Assembly (NCBI RefSeq): GCF_007829035.1 | Contig: NZ_VIVQ01000001.1 | Span: 434,001-498,000, forward strand | Reading direction: 5' to 3' | DNA: 64,000 bases | Source: Rudaeicoccus suwonensis | GTDB taxonomy: Bacteria > Actinomycetota > Actinomycetes > Actinomycetales > Dermatophilaceae | In this document: positions 36,791 through 44,744 of the stretch, in pieces | How the letters are laid out: every line of letters begins with the position of its first letter | How positions within the stretch are numbered: the first letter of the stretch is position 1 | Position numbers and translations under genes: made by a program | The notes under the pieces: generated by a model | Seen by the model: the letters and a program-made list of their open reading frames with translations, nothing else | The model's database searches: none | What the model was told of the DNA's origin: nothing

Positions 36791-38692
36791 GTGAGTAACG
36801 AGGCCACGACGGGTCACAAGCGCGCCGGAATGATGACCCTGGCGGTCGGAGCACTGGGTGTGGTCTTCGGCGACATCGGTACCAGCCCGCTGTATGCCCT
36901 GCAGACGGTGTTCTCCATCGACCACAACCATGTGCACGCATCCCCGAGCGACGTCTACGGTGTCATTTCACTGGTGTTCTGGTCGATCACGGTCGTGGTG
37001 TCGGTGAAGTACGTGCTGTTCATCCTGCGCGCCGACAATGACGGCGAGGGCGGCGTCATGGCCCTTGCGCACCTGACCCGCCAGGTGGTCCGGCCCGGCG
37101 GTCGTCGCTTCGTCGTGGTGATGATCCTCGGGGTGCTGGGCGCGTCGCTCTTCTACGGCGACAGCGTGATCACGCCCGCGATCTCGGTCATGTCGGCAAT
37201 CGAGGGACTCGAGGTGCCGGCGCCGAGCCTGTCGCACTGGGTCGTGCCGCTCGGTGCGATCATCATCGCCGGGCTCTTCCTCGTGCAGAGATTCGGAACA
37301 GCCTTGGTCGGCAAGTTCTTCGGGCCGGTGATGATCGTCTGGTTCCTCGTCATCGGCCTGCTCGGCGTTGCCAAGATCGTCCCGCACCCGGCAATCCTCA
37401 AGAGCCTGTTGCCTACGTATGCCGTGCAGTTCGTGGTCGATCGACCGATCGTCGCGTTCATCGCGATGGGTGCTGTCGTGCTGGCGATCACCGGAGCCGA
37501 AGCGCTGTATGCAGACATGGGCCACTTCGGCAAAGCGCCCATCCGGCGCGCCTGGTTCGGGCTGGTGTTTCCGTGTCTGTCGCTGAACTACCTCGGTCAG
37601 GGCGCCCTGATCCTGGACAAGCCGAGCGCGATCAGCAACCCCTTCTTCATCATGGCGCCGGACTGGGCGCAGATCCCGCTGGTCGTCCTGGCCACCGTGG
37701 CAACAGTGATCGCATCGCAGGCGGTCATCTCCGGCGCCTACTCGGTGTCGCGGCAAGCGGAGCGGCTGGGCTACCTGCCGAAGCTGACGGTGCGTCACAC
37801 TTCCGAGAGCGAAGGCGGTCAGATCTACGTCCCAGCCGTCAACTGGGTGCTGTTCGCCGGCGTCATGCTGTTGCTTCTGGTGTTTCGGTCGTCGGATCGG
37901 TTGGCGACGGCATACGGTCTGGCAGTGACCGGGACCTTCCTGCTGACCTCGACCTTGTTCCTGGTCTATGCGGAGTCGGCGTGGCACTGGGCTCGCTGGA
38001 AGCTCATCCTCGTCGGCGTGATCTTCTTCAGTTTCGAGATCACGTACTTCCTGGCGAACATGACCAAGGTCGTTCACGGCGGTTGGCTGCCGATGCTGAT
38101 CGCGATCTGCGTCGCGACCTCGATGCTCACCTGGCGGCGCGGCAGTCAGATTGTCACCGAGCGACGCACCGCCAAGGAGGGCCCGCTCAGCGACTTCGTC
38201 GACTGGCTGCACACCGCGCCGGTCACTCGCGTGCCGGGCACCTCGGTCTACATGCACCCCTACACGCGCACGGTGCCGCTGGCGCTGCGTGAGAACGTGC
38301 TGTTCAACCACGTGATCCACGAAGACGTCTTCATCGTCTCCGCGGTGTCGCACAACGTGCCCCACGTGCCCGACGAGGATCGCGTCGAGGTCGAGGTGCT
38401 CGGCGACCCGTATGACGCGATCACTGCCTTGAAGCTGAACTTCGGCTTCCAGGACGATCAGGATGTGCCGCGCGCGCTGCGGCTGGCGGCGGACCAAGGC
38501 GTGAACATCGACCCCGACGAGGTCTATTACTTCCTGTCACGCATCACGGTTCACCGCGATCGCGACAAGATCATGCCGCACTGGCGGAAACGACTGTTTC
38601 TGGCGATGGCTCACAACGCGGCCAACCCGGCGGAGTATTACCGGCTGCCGGAGCCGCGCACGATCGTCATGGGAGCCCAGGTCAAATTCTGA
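36791..38692 (+). CDS. kup: Kup-family potassium transporter
   Basis: A 633-residue membrane protein with about 12 helices in residues 1-440 and a cytosolic C-terminal domain. The family start GALGVVFGDIGTSPLYAL is clear, followed by RADNDGEGGVMAL, FYGDSVITPAISVMSAIEG and GAEALYADMGHFGK. It imports K+ coupled to H+. The GTG start lies seven bases after GACAAT, so it is probably leaderless. I looked for a c-di-AMP riboswitch ahead of it and did not see one. The nearby lectin C gene is divergent. Confidence 0.95.
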   Translation: MSNEATTGHKRAGMMTLAVGALGVVFGDIGTSPLYALQTVFSIDHNHVHASPSDVYGVISLVFWSITVVVSVKYVLFILRADNDGEGGVMALAHLTRQVVRPGGRRFVVVMILGVLGASLFYGDSVITPAISVMSAIEGLEVPAPSLSHWVVPLGAIIIAGLFLVQRFGTALVGKFFGPVMIVWFLVIGLLGVAKIVPHPAILKSLLPTYAVQFVVDRPIVAFIAMGAVVLAITGAEALYADMGHFGKAPIRRAWFGLVFPCLSLNYLGQGALILDKPSAISNPFFIMAPDWAQIPLVVLATVATVIASQAVISGAYSVSRQAERLGYLPKLTVRHTSESEGGQIYVPAVNWVLFAGVMLLLLVFRSSDRLATAYGLAVTGTFLLTSTLFLVYAESAWHWARWKLILVGVIFFSFEITYFLANMTKVVHGGWLPMLIAICVATSMLTWRRGSQIVTERRTAKEGPLSDFVDWLHTAPVTRVPGTSVYMHPYTRTVPLALRENVLFNHVIHEDVFIVSAVSHNVPHVPDEDRVEVEVLGDPYDAITALKLNFGFQDDQDVPRALRLAADQGVNIDPDEVYYFLSRITVHRDRDKIMPHWRKRLFLAMAHNAANPAEYYRLPEPRTIVMGAQVKF

Positions 38693-38714
38693 CCAGCGGG
38701 CGACGCCGTCGCAG

Positions 38715-39131
38715 CTATGCGGTGCCCGTGAGGATGAAGCGCAGGCCGTCACGGAGTTTGTCGGTCGCATCCGAGCAACCGCCGGTCGCTGACGCGACAG
38801 CTTGCTGAAACAGTGCATCGAGGGTGGCGACCGCCACGTGGGCCGGAATCTCGCGCTGCTCCCCGGCGAGCTCGGCATGGCGTGACATGACTTGCGCGAT
38901 CAGGTCTTCGATGAGGTTCCCCACCTCGCGAACCGGTCGGCGCAACTCGTGGTCGAACATGCACTGATTGCGTAGGTCGAACCACATCCGATGATGTGCC
39001 TGGTTCTCCACGGCGCTCGACGTGACGATTTCGACGGCCGCGCGGACGAGATCGTCTGCTGTTGCCGATGCCGCAAGGATGTCGGCGCACCGGCGGTTGC
39101 AGATGACTTTGTATTCGTCGATCCAGTTCAT
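38715..39131 (-). pseudogene. TetR-family regulator remnant lacking the DNA-binding domain
   Basis: From ATG 39131 the frame gives 138 residues that read like a TetR ligand-binding domain: DDLVRAAVEIVTSSAVENQAHHRMW, then FDLRNQCMFDHELRRPVREV and LRDGLRFILTGTA. No helix-turn-helix is found upstream in any frame on this strand. The in-frame extension to 39305 is low-complexity and Arg-rich. A normal TetR would need about 55 more N-terminal residues. The simplest view is a 5' deletion. An independently working ligand domain is less likely. Confidence 0.6.
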
Positions 39132-39396
39132 GACCTCGACTTCGCCGATGATTCGGTCGCGGACCACCCTTAGTTGCCTGCCGCTCGAATGTCCGGACAA
39201 AGGCAACCGATTGCGCCGGGGACGATCTGCGTCAAGGTGCGACGTGGCCGCCGCGCCGGGATGTCGCGATCGACTGGATTCTGTAGTAGTGGCAAGAGTC
39301 AACACAGTGAAGATTATATGCAGGGAGACTTAAACATGTCTTGCGGATCGAAAATGTCATGGTTCACAAAATGCGTTGTCACTCAACCGAATTGAC

Positions 39397-39412
39397 ATGC
39401 AATTTGTTGCAT
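39397..39412. promoter_or_regulatory. PadR autoregulatory operator candidate within an AT-rich promoter
   Basis: ATGCAA-TTTG-TTGCAT is a perfect 16-bp dyad 14 bp before the padR ATG. It abuts TTGACA (39392-39397) and TATAAA (39412-39417). The spacing between these two is short (14 bp), so the true -10 may be a few bases further. The 39290-39420 region is the most AT-rich in the window. Confidence 0.6.
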
Positions 39413-39426
39413 ATAAAACTACGCGC

Positions 39427-39990
39427 ATGTCCTTGGAGAGTGCGATCTTGGTTGCTCTCGCAGAAGAACCTGCGAGCGGCTACGACCTGGCGCGACGTTT
39501 CGACACGTCCTACGGATTCTTCTGGAGCGCAACCCATCAGCAGATCTACCGGGTGCTGGCGAAGATGGAGGCGACCGACTTGGTCGCGGTGTCCGTCGAA
39601 AGCTCGGAGGGCCGGCCGAATCGGCGAGTGCACCACCTGACCGAGACCGGTCGGCAGCGGATCCTGGAGTGGACCCGCGAGCCCACTCCACCACAGCAGT
39701 TACGCAGCGAGTTCGCCGTCAAGGTGCGCGCCATGCCGTTCGGCGATCGGTCGGCCATCGTCGAGGACATCCGTCGGCAGCGACGGGTCTTCCTGCATCA
39801 GGCCGGGTTTTTTCGGGAGGCGGAAGCCCTCCACTTTCCGGATGCCACGGCGCTTGGTGACGCCGAGTTGGCGGGGTGGCTGACCCTGCGGGGCGGAATG
39901 CGGGTGGCGATGAGCAGAGCCGCGTGGTGCGACGAGATGCTGCTGGCACTGGGCGAACCGACGCCCGACGAACCGGAAGAAACCACGTGA
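39427..39990 (+). CDS. PadR-family transcriptional regulator
   Basis: ATG 39427 gives 187 residues. The N-terminal winged helix is typical: LESAILVALAEEPASGYDLARRF, then ATHQQIYRVLAKMEATDL and PNRRVHHLTETGRQRI. The C-terminal Vir_C-type helical dimerisation region follows. The stop overlaps the GTG of the next gene, fadH, so it is co-translated with an enzyme it probably controls. A palindrome over its own promoter supports autoregulation. Upstream in-frame ATGs (39376) lie inside the promoter. Confidence 0.9.
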   Translation: MSLESAILVALAEEPASGYDLARRFDTSYGFFWSATHQQIYRVLAKMEATDLVAVSVESSEGRPNRRVHHLTETGRQRILEWTREPTPPQQLRSEFAVKVRAMPFGDRSAIVEDIRRQRRVFLHQAGFFREAEALHFPDATALGDAELAGWLTLRGGMRVAMSRAAWCDEMLLALGEPTPDEPEETT

Positions 39991-42005
39991 CCTTCGACCA
40001 CCTGACCGCGCCACTCACGATCGGCTCGACCACGTTGCGCAACCGCATCGTTATGGGGTCCATGCACACGGGCTACGAGGATCGCAGCCAGCACTTCGGT
40101 CACCTCGCGGACTACTTCGTCGAGCGCGCGGCCGGCGGTGTTGCGATGATGATCACCGGTGGCTTCGCGCCGAATGTCGAGGGGTGGTTACTGCCGGGCG
40201 GTTCGATGCTGCGCACGAGCCGCGCCGCTGACAAACACCGCCGCATCACCGATCGAGTGCATGGTCACGACAGTCGAATCCTGTTGCAGATCCTGCATGC
40301 CGGTCGCTACGGCTACCACCCACTGGTGCGCTCGGCGGGTGGTCGCAAATCCCCGATCTCACCGTTCCGACCCCGCGCGCTCTCCGGTCGTGGTGTCGAG
40401 CGCACGATCTCCGCATTCGTCCGGTCGGCTGTCCTGGCACAGCGCGCCGGGTATGACGGAGTCGAGATCATGGGCTCCGAGGGATACCTGATCAACCAGT
40501 TCCTCGCCGCACGGACCAACGACCGCACCGATGCCTGGGGTGGCGATGCCACCCGTCGGATGCGATTCCCGGTCGAGATCGTGCGTCGCATCCGCGCGGA
40601 GACCGGCCCCGACTTCATCGTCGACTATCGGATCTCGCTGGTGGACCTGGTGCCTGACGGGCAGACCTGGCCGGAGGTCGTGGAGCTGGCACACCTGCTC
40701 ACCGGTGCCGGGGTGACGATGTTCAACACCGGCATCGGCTGGCACGAGGCGCGGGTGCCGACCATCGTGACGTCGGTGCCTCGAGCGGCCTTCGCAAACT
40801 GGACCGCCCGACTGCGGGCCGAGGTCGAGGTGCCGGTGATGGCCTCGAATCGCATCAACACACCCGAGGTCGCCGAACAGATCCTCGCCGATGGCCAGGC
40901 GGACCTGATCTCGATGGCACGGCCGCTGCTGGCCGATCCTCAGTTCGCGCAGAAGGTCGTGCAGAGTCGGGCCGACGAAATCAACACGTGCATCGCCTGC
41001 AACCAGGCATGCCTGGACAACACCTTCGCCGGCAAGAAGGTCAGGTGCCTGGTCAACTCTCGTGCCGGTCGCGAGAGGTCGCTCGTGCTCATGCCGGTGC
41101 CGTCCGCGCGGCGCAAGCGCATCGCGGTCGTCGGTGCCGGACCGGCCGGTCTGGCCGCCGCGGTCGCCCTCGCCGAGAAGCAGCACGAGGTGACGCTGTT
41201 CGAGCGTCGCGAGCACGTCGGTGGTCAGTTCCGTCTCGCGATGCAGGTGCCCGGCAAGGAGGAGTTCGCCGAGACGCTGCGGTACTACCGGCGTCGACTC
41301 GACGTACTCGGTGTCGAGCTGCGCCTGGGCACGGAGGCAACGCGAGAGCAGTTGGCGGCATACGACGACGTCGTGGTGGCCACGGGTGTCCGACCGCGCC
41401 GCCCGGACATCCCCGGCATCGATCACCCGAGCGTCGTCGCGTATGACGAGCTGCTGCGTGGCGAGGTCGAGGCCGGCCGTCGGGTCGCAGTGATCGGCGC
41501 CGGCGGTATCGGTTTCGACGTCAGCGAGTTCCTTGTGGCCGATGCACATCAGAAGCTGCGGGACTGGCAGCGTCAGTGGGGTGTGACCGAGGATCCGGGC
41601 GCGGCGGGCGGCCTCACCGGCAAGCAACCGGAGCAGCCGCGTCGACAGGTCTACCTCCTGCAGCGCAAACGTGAGCCGCTCGGCAAGGGCCTGGGTAAGA
41701 CGACCGGTTGGGTGCATCGTGCCGCGCTCAAGGACGCCCGTGTCGAGATGATCGACGGCGTCACCTATGAGCGGATCGACGATGACGGCCTGCACATCAC
41801 CGTGCCGGCCGGGCAGGGTCGATCAGCACTGCAAAGGGTCCTGGCCGTCGACACGATCGTCATCTGCGCCGGTCAGGAGTCGGTGCGTGACCTGGTCGAC
41901 GACACCGACGCCGCTCGACACGTGGTCGGCGGCTCCGACGTGGCCGCCGAACTCGACGCGAAGCGAGCGATTCGCCAGGCGACAGAGTTGGCGGCCCGTC
42001 TGTGA
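39987..42005 (+). CDS. fadH: NADPH-dependent 2,4-dienoyl-CoA reductase-like flavoenzyme (old yellow enzyme plus FAD domain)
   Basis: GTG 39987 overlaps the padR stop and gives 672 residues. Residues 1-330 form an old-yellow-enzyme TIM barrel binding FMN (RNRIVMGSMHTG, MGSEGYLINQFLAARTNDR). The Cys cluster CIACNQAC, with a further Cys about 12 residues later (KVRCLVN), ligates the 4Fe-4S centre. From about 375 a FAD/NADPH domain starts at VVGAGPAGLAAAVALAEK. This matches FadH, which removes 2,4-double bonds from unsaturated acyl-CoA. A trimethylamine-dehydrogenase-like role for another substrate is possible, since PadR control often goes with xenobiotics. Confidence 0.85.
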   Translation: MTFDHLTAPLTIGSTTLRNRIVMGSMHTGYEDRSQHFGHLADYFVERAAGGVAMMITGGFAPNVEGWLLPGGSMLRTSRAADKHRRITDRVHGHDSRILLQILHAGRYGYHPLVRSAGGRKSPISPFRPRALSGRGVERTISAFVRSAVLAQRAGYDGVEIMGSEGYLINQFLAARTNDRTDAWGGDATRRMRFPVEIVRRIRAETGPDFIVDYRISLVDLVPDGQTWPEVVELAHLLTGAGVTMFNTGIGWHEARVPTIVTSVPRAAFANWTARLRAEVEVPVMASNRINTPEVAEQILADGQADLISMARPLLADPQFAQKVVQSRADEINTCIACNQACLDNTFAGKKVRCLVNSRAGRERSLVLMPVPSARRKRIAVVGAGPAGLAAAVALAEKQHEVTLFERREHVGGQFRLAMQVPGKEEFAETLRYYRRRLDVLGVELRLGTEATREQLAAYDDVVVATGVRPRRPDIPGIDHPSVVAYDELLRGEVEAGRRVAVIGAGGIGFDVSEFLVADAHQKLRDWQRQWGVTEDPGAAGGLTGKQPEQPRRQVYLLQRKREPLGKGLGKTTGWVHRAALKDARVEMIDGVTYERIDDDGLHITVPAGQGRSALQRVLAVDTIVICAGQESVRDLVDDTDAARHVVGGSDVAAELDAKRAIRQATELAARL

Positions 42006-42080
42006 CGATGCGGGTCTGCGACGCTACCGGCCGTTGAGAGGCTGCCGGCCCGTGCGGTCGCCCGTCGATGAGGCTGTTCG

Positions 42081-42392
42081 TCAGCGGGGTGTGAATGCCG
42101 AGGCGATCTCGCCCTCGACCTGCGCGTAGGCGCTGCCGGCGGAGCCGACGGCGACCCCGATGTCAGTGAGCGTGTTGCGCACCTGTCCCTGAGCGCGCTC
42201 CCAGTCGGAGTGCAGGGCGGCATACTGCCCGGCAGCCCTGCCCTTCCAACTGCCCTGCAGCACCTCGAGTTTGCGCGACATCGCCAGCATCAGGGCGTCG
42301 ATCTCGGCGGCGACTGCGTGGATGTCCTTGCTGTGCAGATCCAGTTGCCCGCTGTCGACGGCGTAGGCGGACGGATCGATCGGGTGTGCCAT
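42081..42392 (-). CDS. WXG100-family (ESAT-6-like) protein
   Basis: ATG 42392 follows GGAGG and gives 103 residues. The protein is almost wholly helical with the central turn motif W49-K50-G51 (SWKGRAAGQY), the WXG100 hallmark. Such proteins are exported by type VII secretion. No eccC, eccB, mycosin or LXG toxin gene is nearby and there is no partner WXG gene. It is therefore an orphan substrate or a cytosolic homologue. The C-terminal YxxxD/E export motif is plausible at YAQVEGE. Confidence 0.82.
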   Translation of the reverse strand: MAHPIDPSAYAVDSGQLDLHSKDIHAVAAEIDALMLAMSRKLEVLQGSWKGRAAGQYAALHSDWERAQGQVRNTLTDIGVAVGSAGSAYAQVEGEIASAFTPR

Positions 42393-42505
42393 GGCGTTAC
42401 CTCCGGTGCGGGCCCGCCTGATGCGGGTCGGTGCAGCGACGTTAGGTAGCCACGTCATACGACCGCAGAACTTGTCCACAGCCGGCGACGGCGACGTCTT
42501 CCCAC

Positions 42506-44554
42506 TCAGCCACCGAGTTCGACAGGCAGCGCCTCGGCATGCACGACGGCCAGCGAAGACACCGCGCGGGTCAGCACGACGTACAGGCGACGCAGCCCGG
42601 TGCGGCGGTCTGGTTCAGCGGCTGCGATCGCGGCGGGTTCGACGACGATCACGTGGTCGAACTCCAGACCTTTGGCGACGGTCGCCGGAACCAGCTGGAC
42701 CTGGTGGTCGCTGTCGTCGCCGTGGTTCTGGTCGAGGCGGCCGTGCTCGATGCCGGCGGCCGACAAGGCTCGCGACAGCTGCGCGACCCGCGCATCGGGC
42801 AGGATGACACCGATCGACCCCTGCTCGCCTCTGGCCGCGCCGATCTGATCGCGGACGGCGTCGGCGACGGCGTCCGGTCCCTCCACCTGCAGCAGATCCA
42901 GGCGGCCGGGATTTTCGCGCACCGAGACCGGCGCTCCGAGTCCCGGCGCCATTGCGGGCAACAGCCGTGCCGCGAAATCGATGACCGACGCCGGCACGCG
43001 GAAACCCCGATCGAGCACCTCGAGGTGGTGCTCGGGTTTGCCCAGATGTTGCATCGTCGTGGCCCACGAATCCGTCGCCCAGGGCGTCGTGCCCTGCGCG
43101 ATGTCACCGAGCACGGTCGCCGACCCGGTCGAGCAGCGTCGGCCCACGGATCGCAGTTGCATCTGCGAGAGGTCCTGCGCCTCGTCGAGCATGACGTGGC
43201 CCAGGCTTGGCACCCGCGACAACTGGTCGCCGATCTCGTCGAGCAGCACCAGATCGGCAGCTGACCAGCGTGCGCTGCCCTTGCTGCGAAACGGCTTGTC
43301 CCACAACAGCATCGCCTGCTCGTCGGAAGTCAGCTCGTCCGCTGCCGCAGCAGCCAGTAGCTCCGGCGAGGACCACAGGGCGAAGAGCACCGCGGTGGCG
43401 TCGATCGTCGGCCACACCGACGCGACATACTTCCGCACCGGCGCGGAGCGCGCGATGGCGTCCTGCACCCGGTCGTCGGGGGAGTCACCGCTGCGTTCCA
43501 TCCGCAGCAGCACCGCGTGCGCCAGGCGCTGCGGCAGCATGGCCCGGGCTGCGTCATACCGCACCCCGCGGGTGGAAAGTTCGTCCAGAATCTCCTGCAC
43601 CTCGTATGCCGGGATCCGCCACTTGCGCACGCCGCGAGGGACCACCAGCGGCTCGGTCGCTCGCTGCACGTGCGCCCAGACGGCGCGGTGCATGACCGCG
43701 GCCATCCGCGAATCACCCTTGAGCACAGCAAGATCGGCGGTCTCGTCCGCCCGAGCCGGCTTGTCGGACACCAGGTCGGCAGCGGTCGCGTGGTGCACGC
43801 GGATCTCACCCAGAGCAGGCAGCACTGCGCTGATGTGGTCGAGGAAGGCGCGGTTGGGGCCGACAACCAGCACGCCGGTCCGGTCGAGGCGCTCGCGGTG
43901 GGCGTACAGCAGCCAGGCGGCGCGGTGCAGGCCGACGGCTGTCTTGCCGGTGCCGGGGGCGCCCTGGACGCAGACCGTGGTGCCGACGTCGGCGCGCACG
44001 ATGAGATCCTGCTCCGGCTGGATGGTCGAGACGATGTCGCGCATCGGGCCGGTGCGCGGGCGCTCGATCTCGTCGGCGAGTATGCCGCTGCGTGGTGTGT
44101 CAGGCCGGTCGTCGGTGCCGGTGAGGTCCTCGTCCTCGATGGCGGTCAGCCGCCCGTGGTCGACCCCGAATCTGCGACGGCGCAGCATCCCCATCGGCTC
44201 GGTGCGCGAGGCGCGGTAGAACGCGGCAGAGACCGGTGCACGCCAGTCGAGCACCACCGGGTCACCCCCGGCATCGCTGACGTGTCTGCGCCCGATGTAA
44301 TACGGTTCGCCACCGGTGTGGTCGAGGCGACCGAAGAAGAGCGTCGTGCGTGGGTCGTCCTGCAAGGTGGCGATACGTCGCGCGAGGGTGACCGCCAGGT
44401 CGTAGGAGGAGTCGCCGTCGCTGGCCCGCGTGGGGTCCAGCGCCATCGCGGACTCGCGCATGCGGGCCAGCGACGCGCGTGCCGCGGTGAGATAGCGCTG
44501 TTCCTGGGCGAGCTCTGCGTCATACGAAACGGTCGGAGGGTCGGAGGCAGACAT
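42506..44554 (-). CDS. helR: HelR/HelD-type RNA-polymerase recycling ATPase (UvrD-like)
   Basis: This 682-residue superfamily 1 ATPase has Walker A GAPGTGKTAVG, Walker B MLDEAQDLS, DRGFRVPASV and LTRAVSSLAVVHAE. The N-terminal part (LAQEQRYLTAAR, PYYIGRRHV, VVLDWRAPVSAAFYRA) is specific to HelD/HelR proteins and not to DNA-repair UvrD. These proteins dislodge stalled or rifamycin-bound RNA polymerase. HelR gives rifamycin tolerance in Streptomyces and mycobacteria. Two identical palindromes flank its promoter, one in the leader where the rifamycin-associated element would sit. Confidence 0.85.
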   Translation of the reverse strand: MSASDPPTVSYDAELAQEQRYLTAARASLARMRESAMALDPTRASDGDSSYDLAVTLARRIATLQDDPRTTLFFGRLDHTGGEPYYIGRRHVSDAGGDPVVLDWRAPVSAAFYRASRTEPMGMLRRRRFGVDHGRLTAIEDEDLTGTDDRPDTPRSGILADEIERPRTGPMRDIVSTIQPEQDLIVRADVGTTVCVQGAPGTGKTAVGLHRAAWLLYAHRERLDRTGVLVVGPNRAFLDHISAVLPALGEIRVHHATAADLVSDKPARADETADLAVLKGDSRMAAVMHRAVWAHVQRATEPLVVPRGVRKWRIPAYEVQEILDELSTRGVRYDAARAMLPQRLAHAVLLRMERSGDSPDDRVQDAIARSAPVRKYVASVWPTIDATAVLFALWSSPELLAAAAADELTSDEQAMLLWDKPFRSKGSARWSAADLVLLDEIGDQLSRVPSLGHVMLDEAQDLSQMQLRSVGRRCSTGSATVLGDIAQGTTPWATDSWATTMQHLGKPEHHLEVLDRGFRVPASVIDFAARLLPAMAPGLGAPVSVRENPGRLDLLQVEGPDAVADAVRDQIGAARGEQGSIGVILPDARVAQLSRALSAAGIEHGRLDQNHGDDSDHQVQLVPATVAKGLEFDHVIVVEPAAIAAAEPDRRTGLRRLYVVLTRAVSSLAVVHAEALPVELGG

Positions 44555-44560
44555 GACGAA

Positions 44561-44572
44561 AGAGGCGCCTCT
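44561..44572 (-). promoter_or_regulatory. Palindrome in the helR leader
   Basis: AGAGGCGCCTCT, a perfect 12-bp palindrome, lies 7 bp before the helR ATG and about 20 bp downstream of the inferred start of transcription. The -10 is TAGACT, complement of 44600-44605. Position matches rifamycin-associated elements. Whether the sequence does is unverified. Confidence 0.5.
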
Positions 44573-44637
44573 CGGGACGAGTCGTTGGGGGAGAGAGCGA
44601 GTCTAGCTCGCATCGATCTTCCTCACGACCATGTCGC

Positions 44638-44651
44638 AAGAGGCGCCTCTT
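44638..44651 (-). promoter_or_regulatory. Second copy of the helR palindrome, upstream of the promoter
   Basis: AAGAGGCGCCTCTT contains the same 12-mer extended by one pair. It is 78 bp from the first copy, on the far side of the helR promoter. Two identical sites suggest binding by one protein on both flanks. Confidence 0.5.
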
Positions 44652-44656
44652 CGTGT

Positions 44657-44682
44657 GATCCGGCCCCGTCACAAGCCGGATC
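44657..44682 (-). terminator. Terminator of the HtrA unit
   Basis: GATCCGGC (44657-44664) pairs with GCCGGATC (44675-44682), 63 bp past the htrA stop. A smaller hairpin GTGACC/GGTCAC directly follows that stop. Confidence 0.5.
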
Positions 44683-44744
44683 CACCCCGTCAGGACCACC
44701 AGGCGAGGAGGAAGGCAGTAAACCTGGTGACCCTATGGTCACGA

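Noticed and set aside
36968..38497. Open frame of 509 codons on the minus strand
   Set aside because: It is the antisense shadow of kup; the composition (His, Asp, Arg, Gln) is typical of such shadows.
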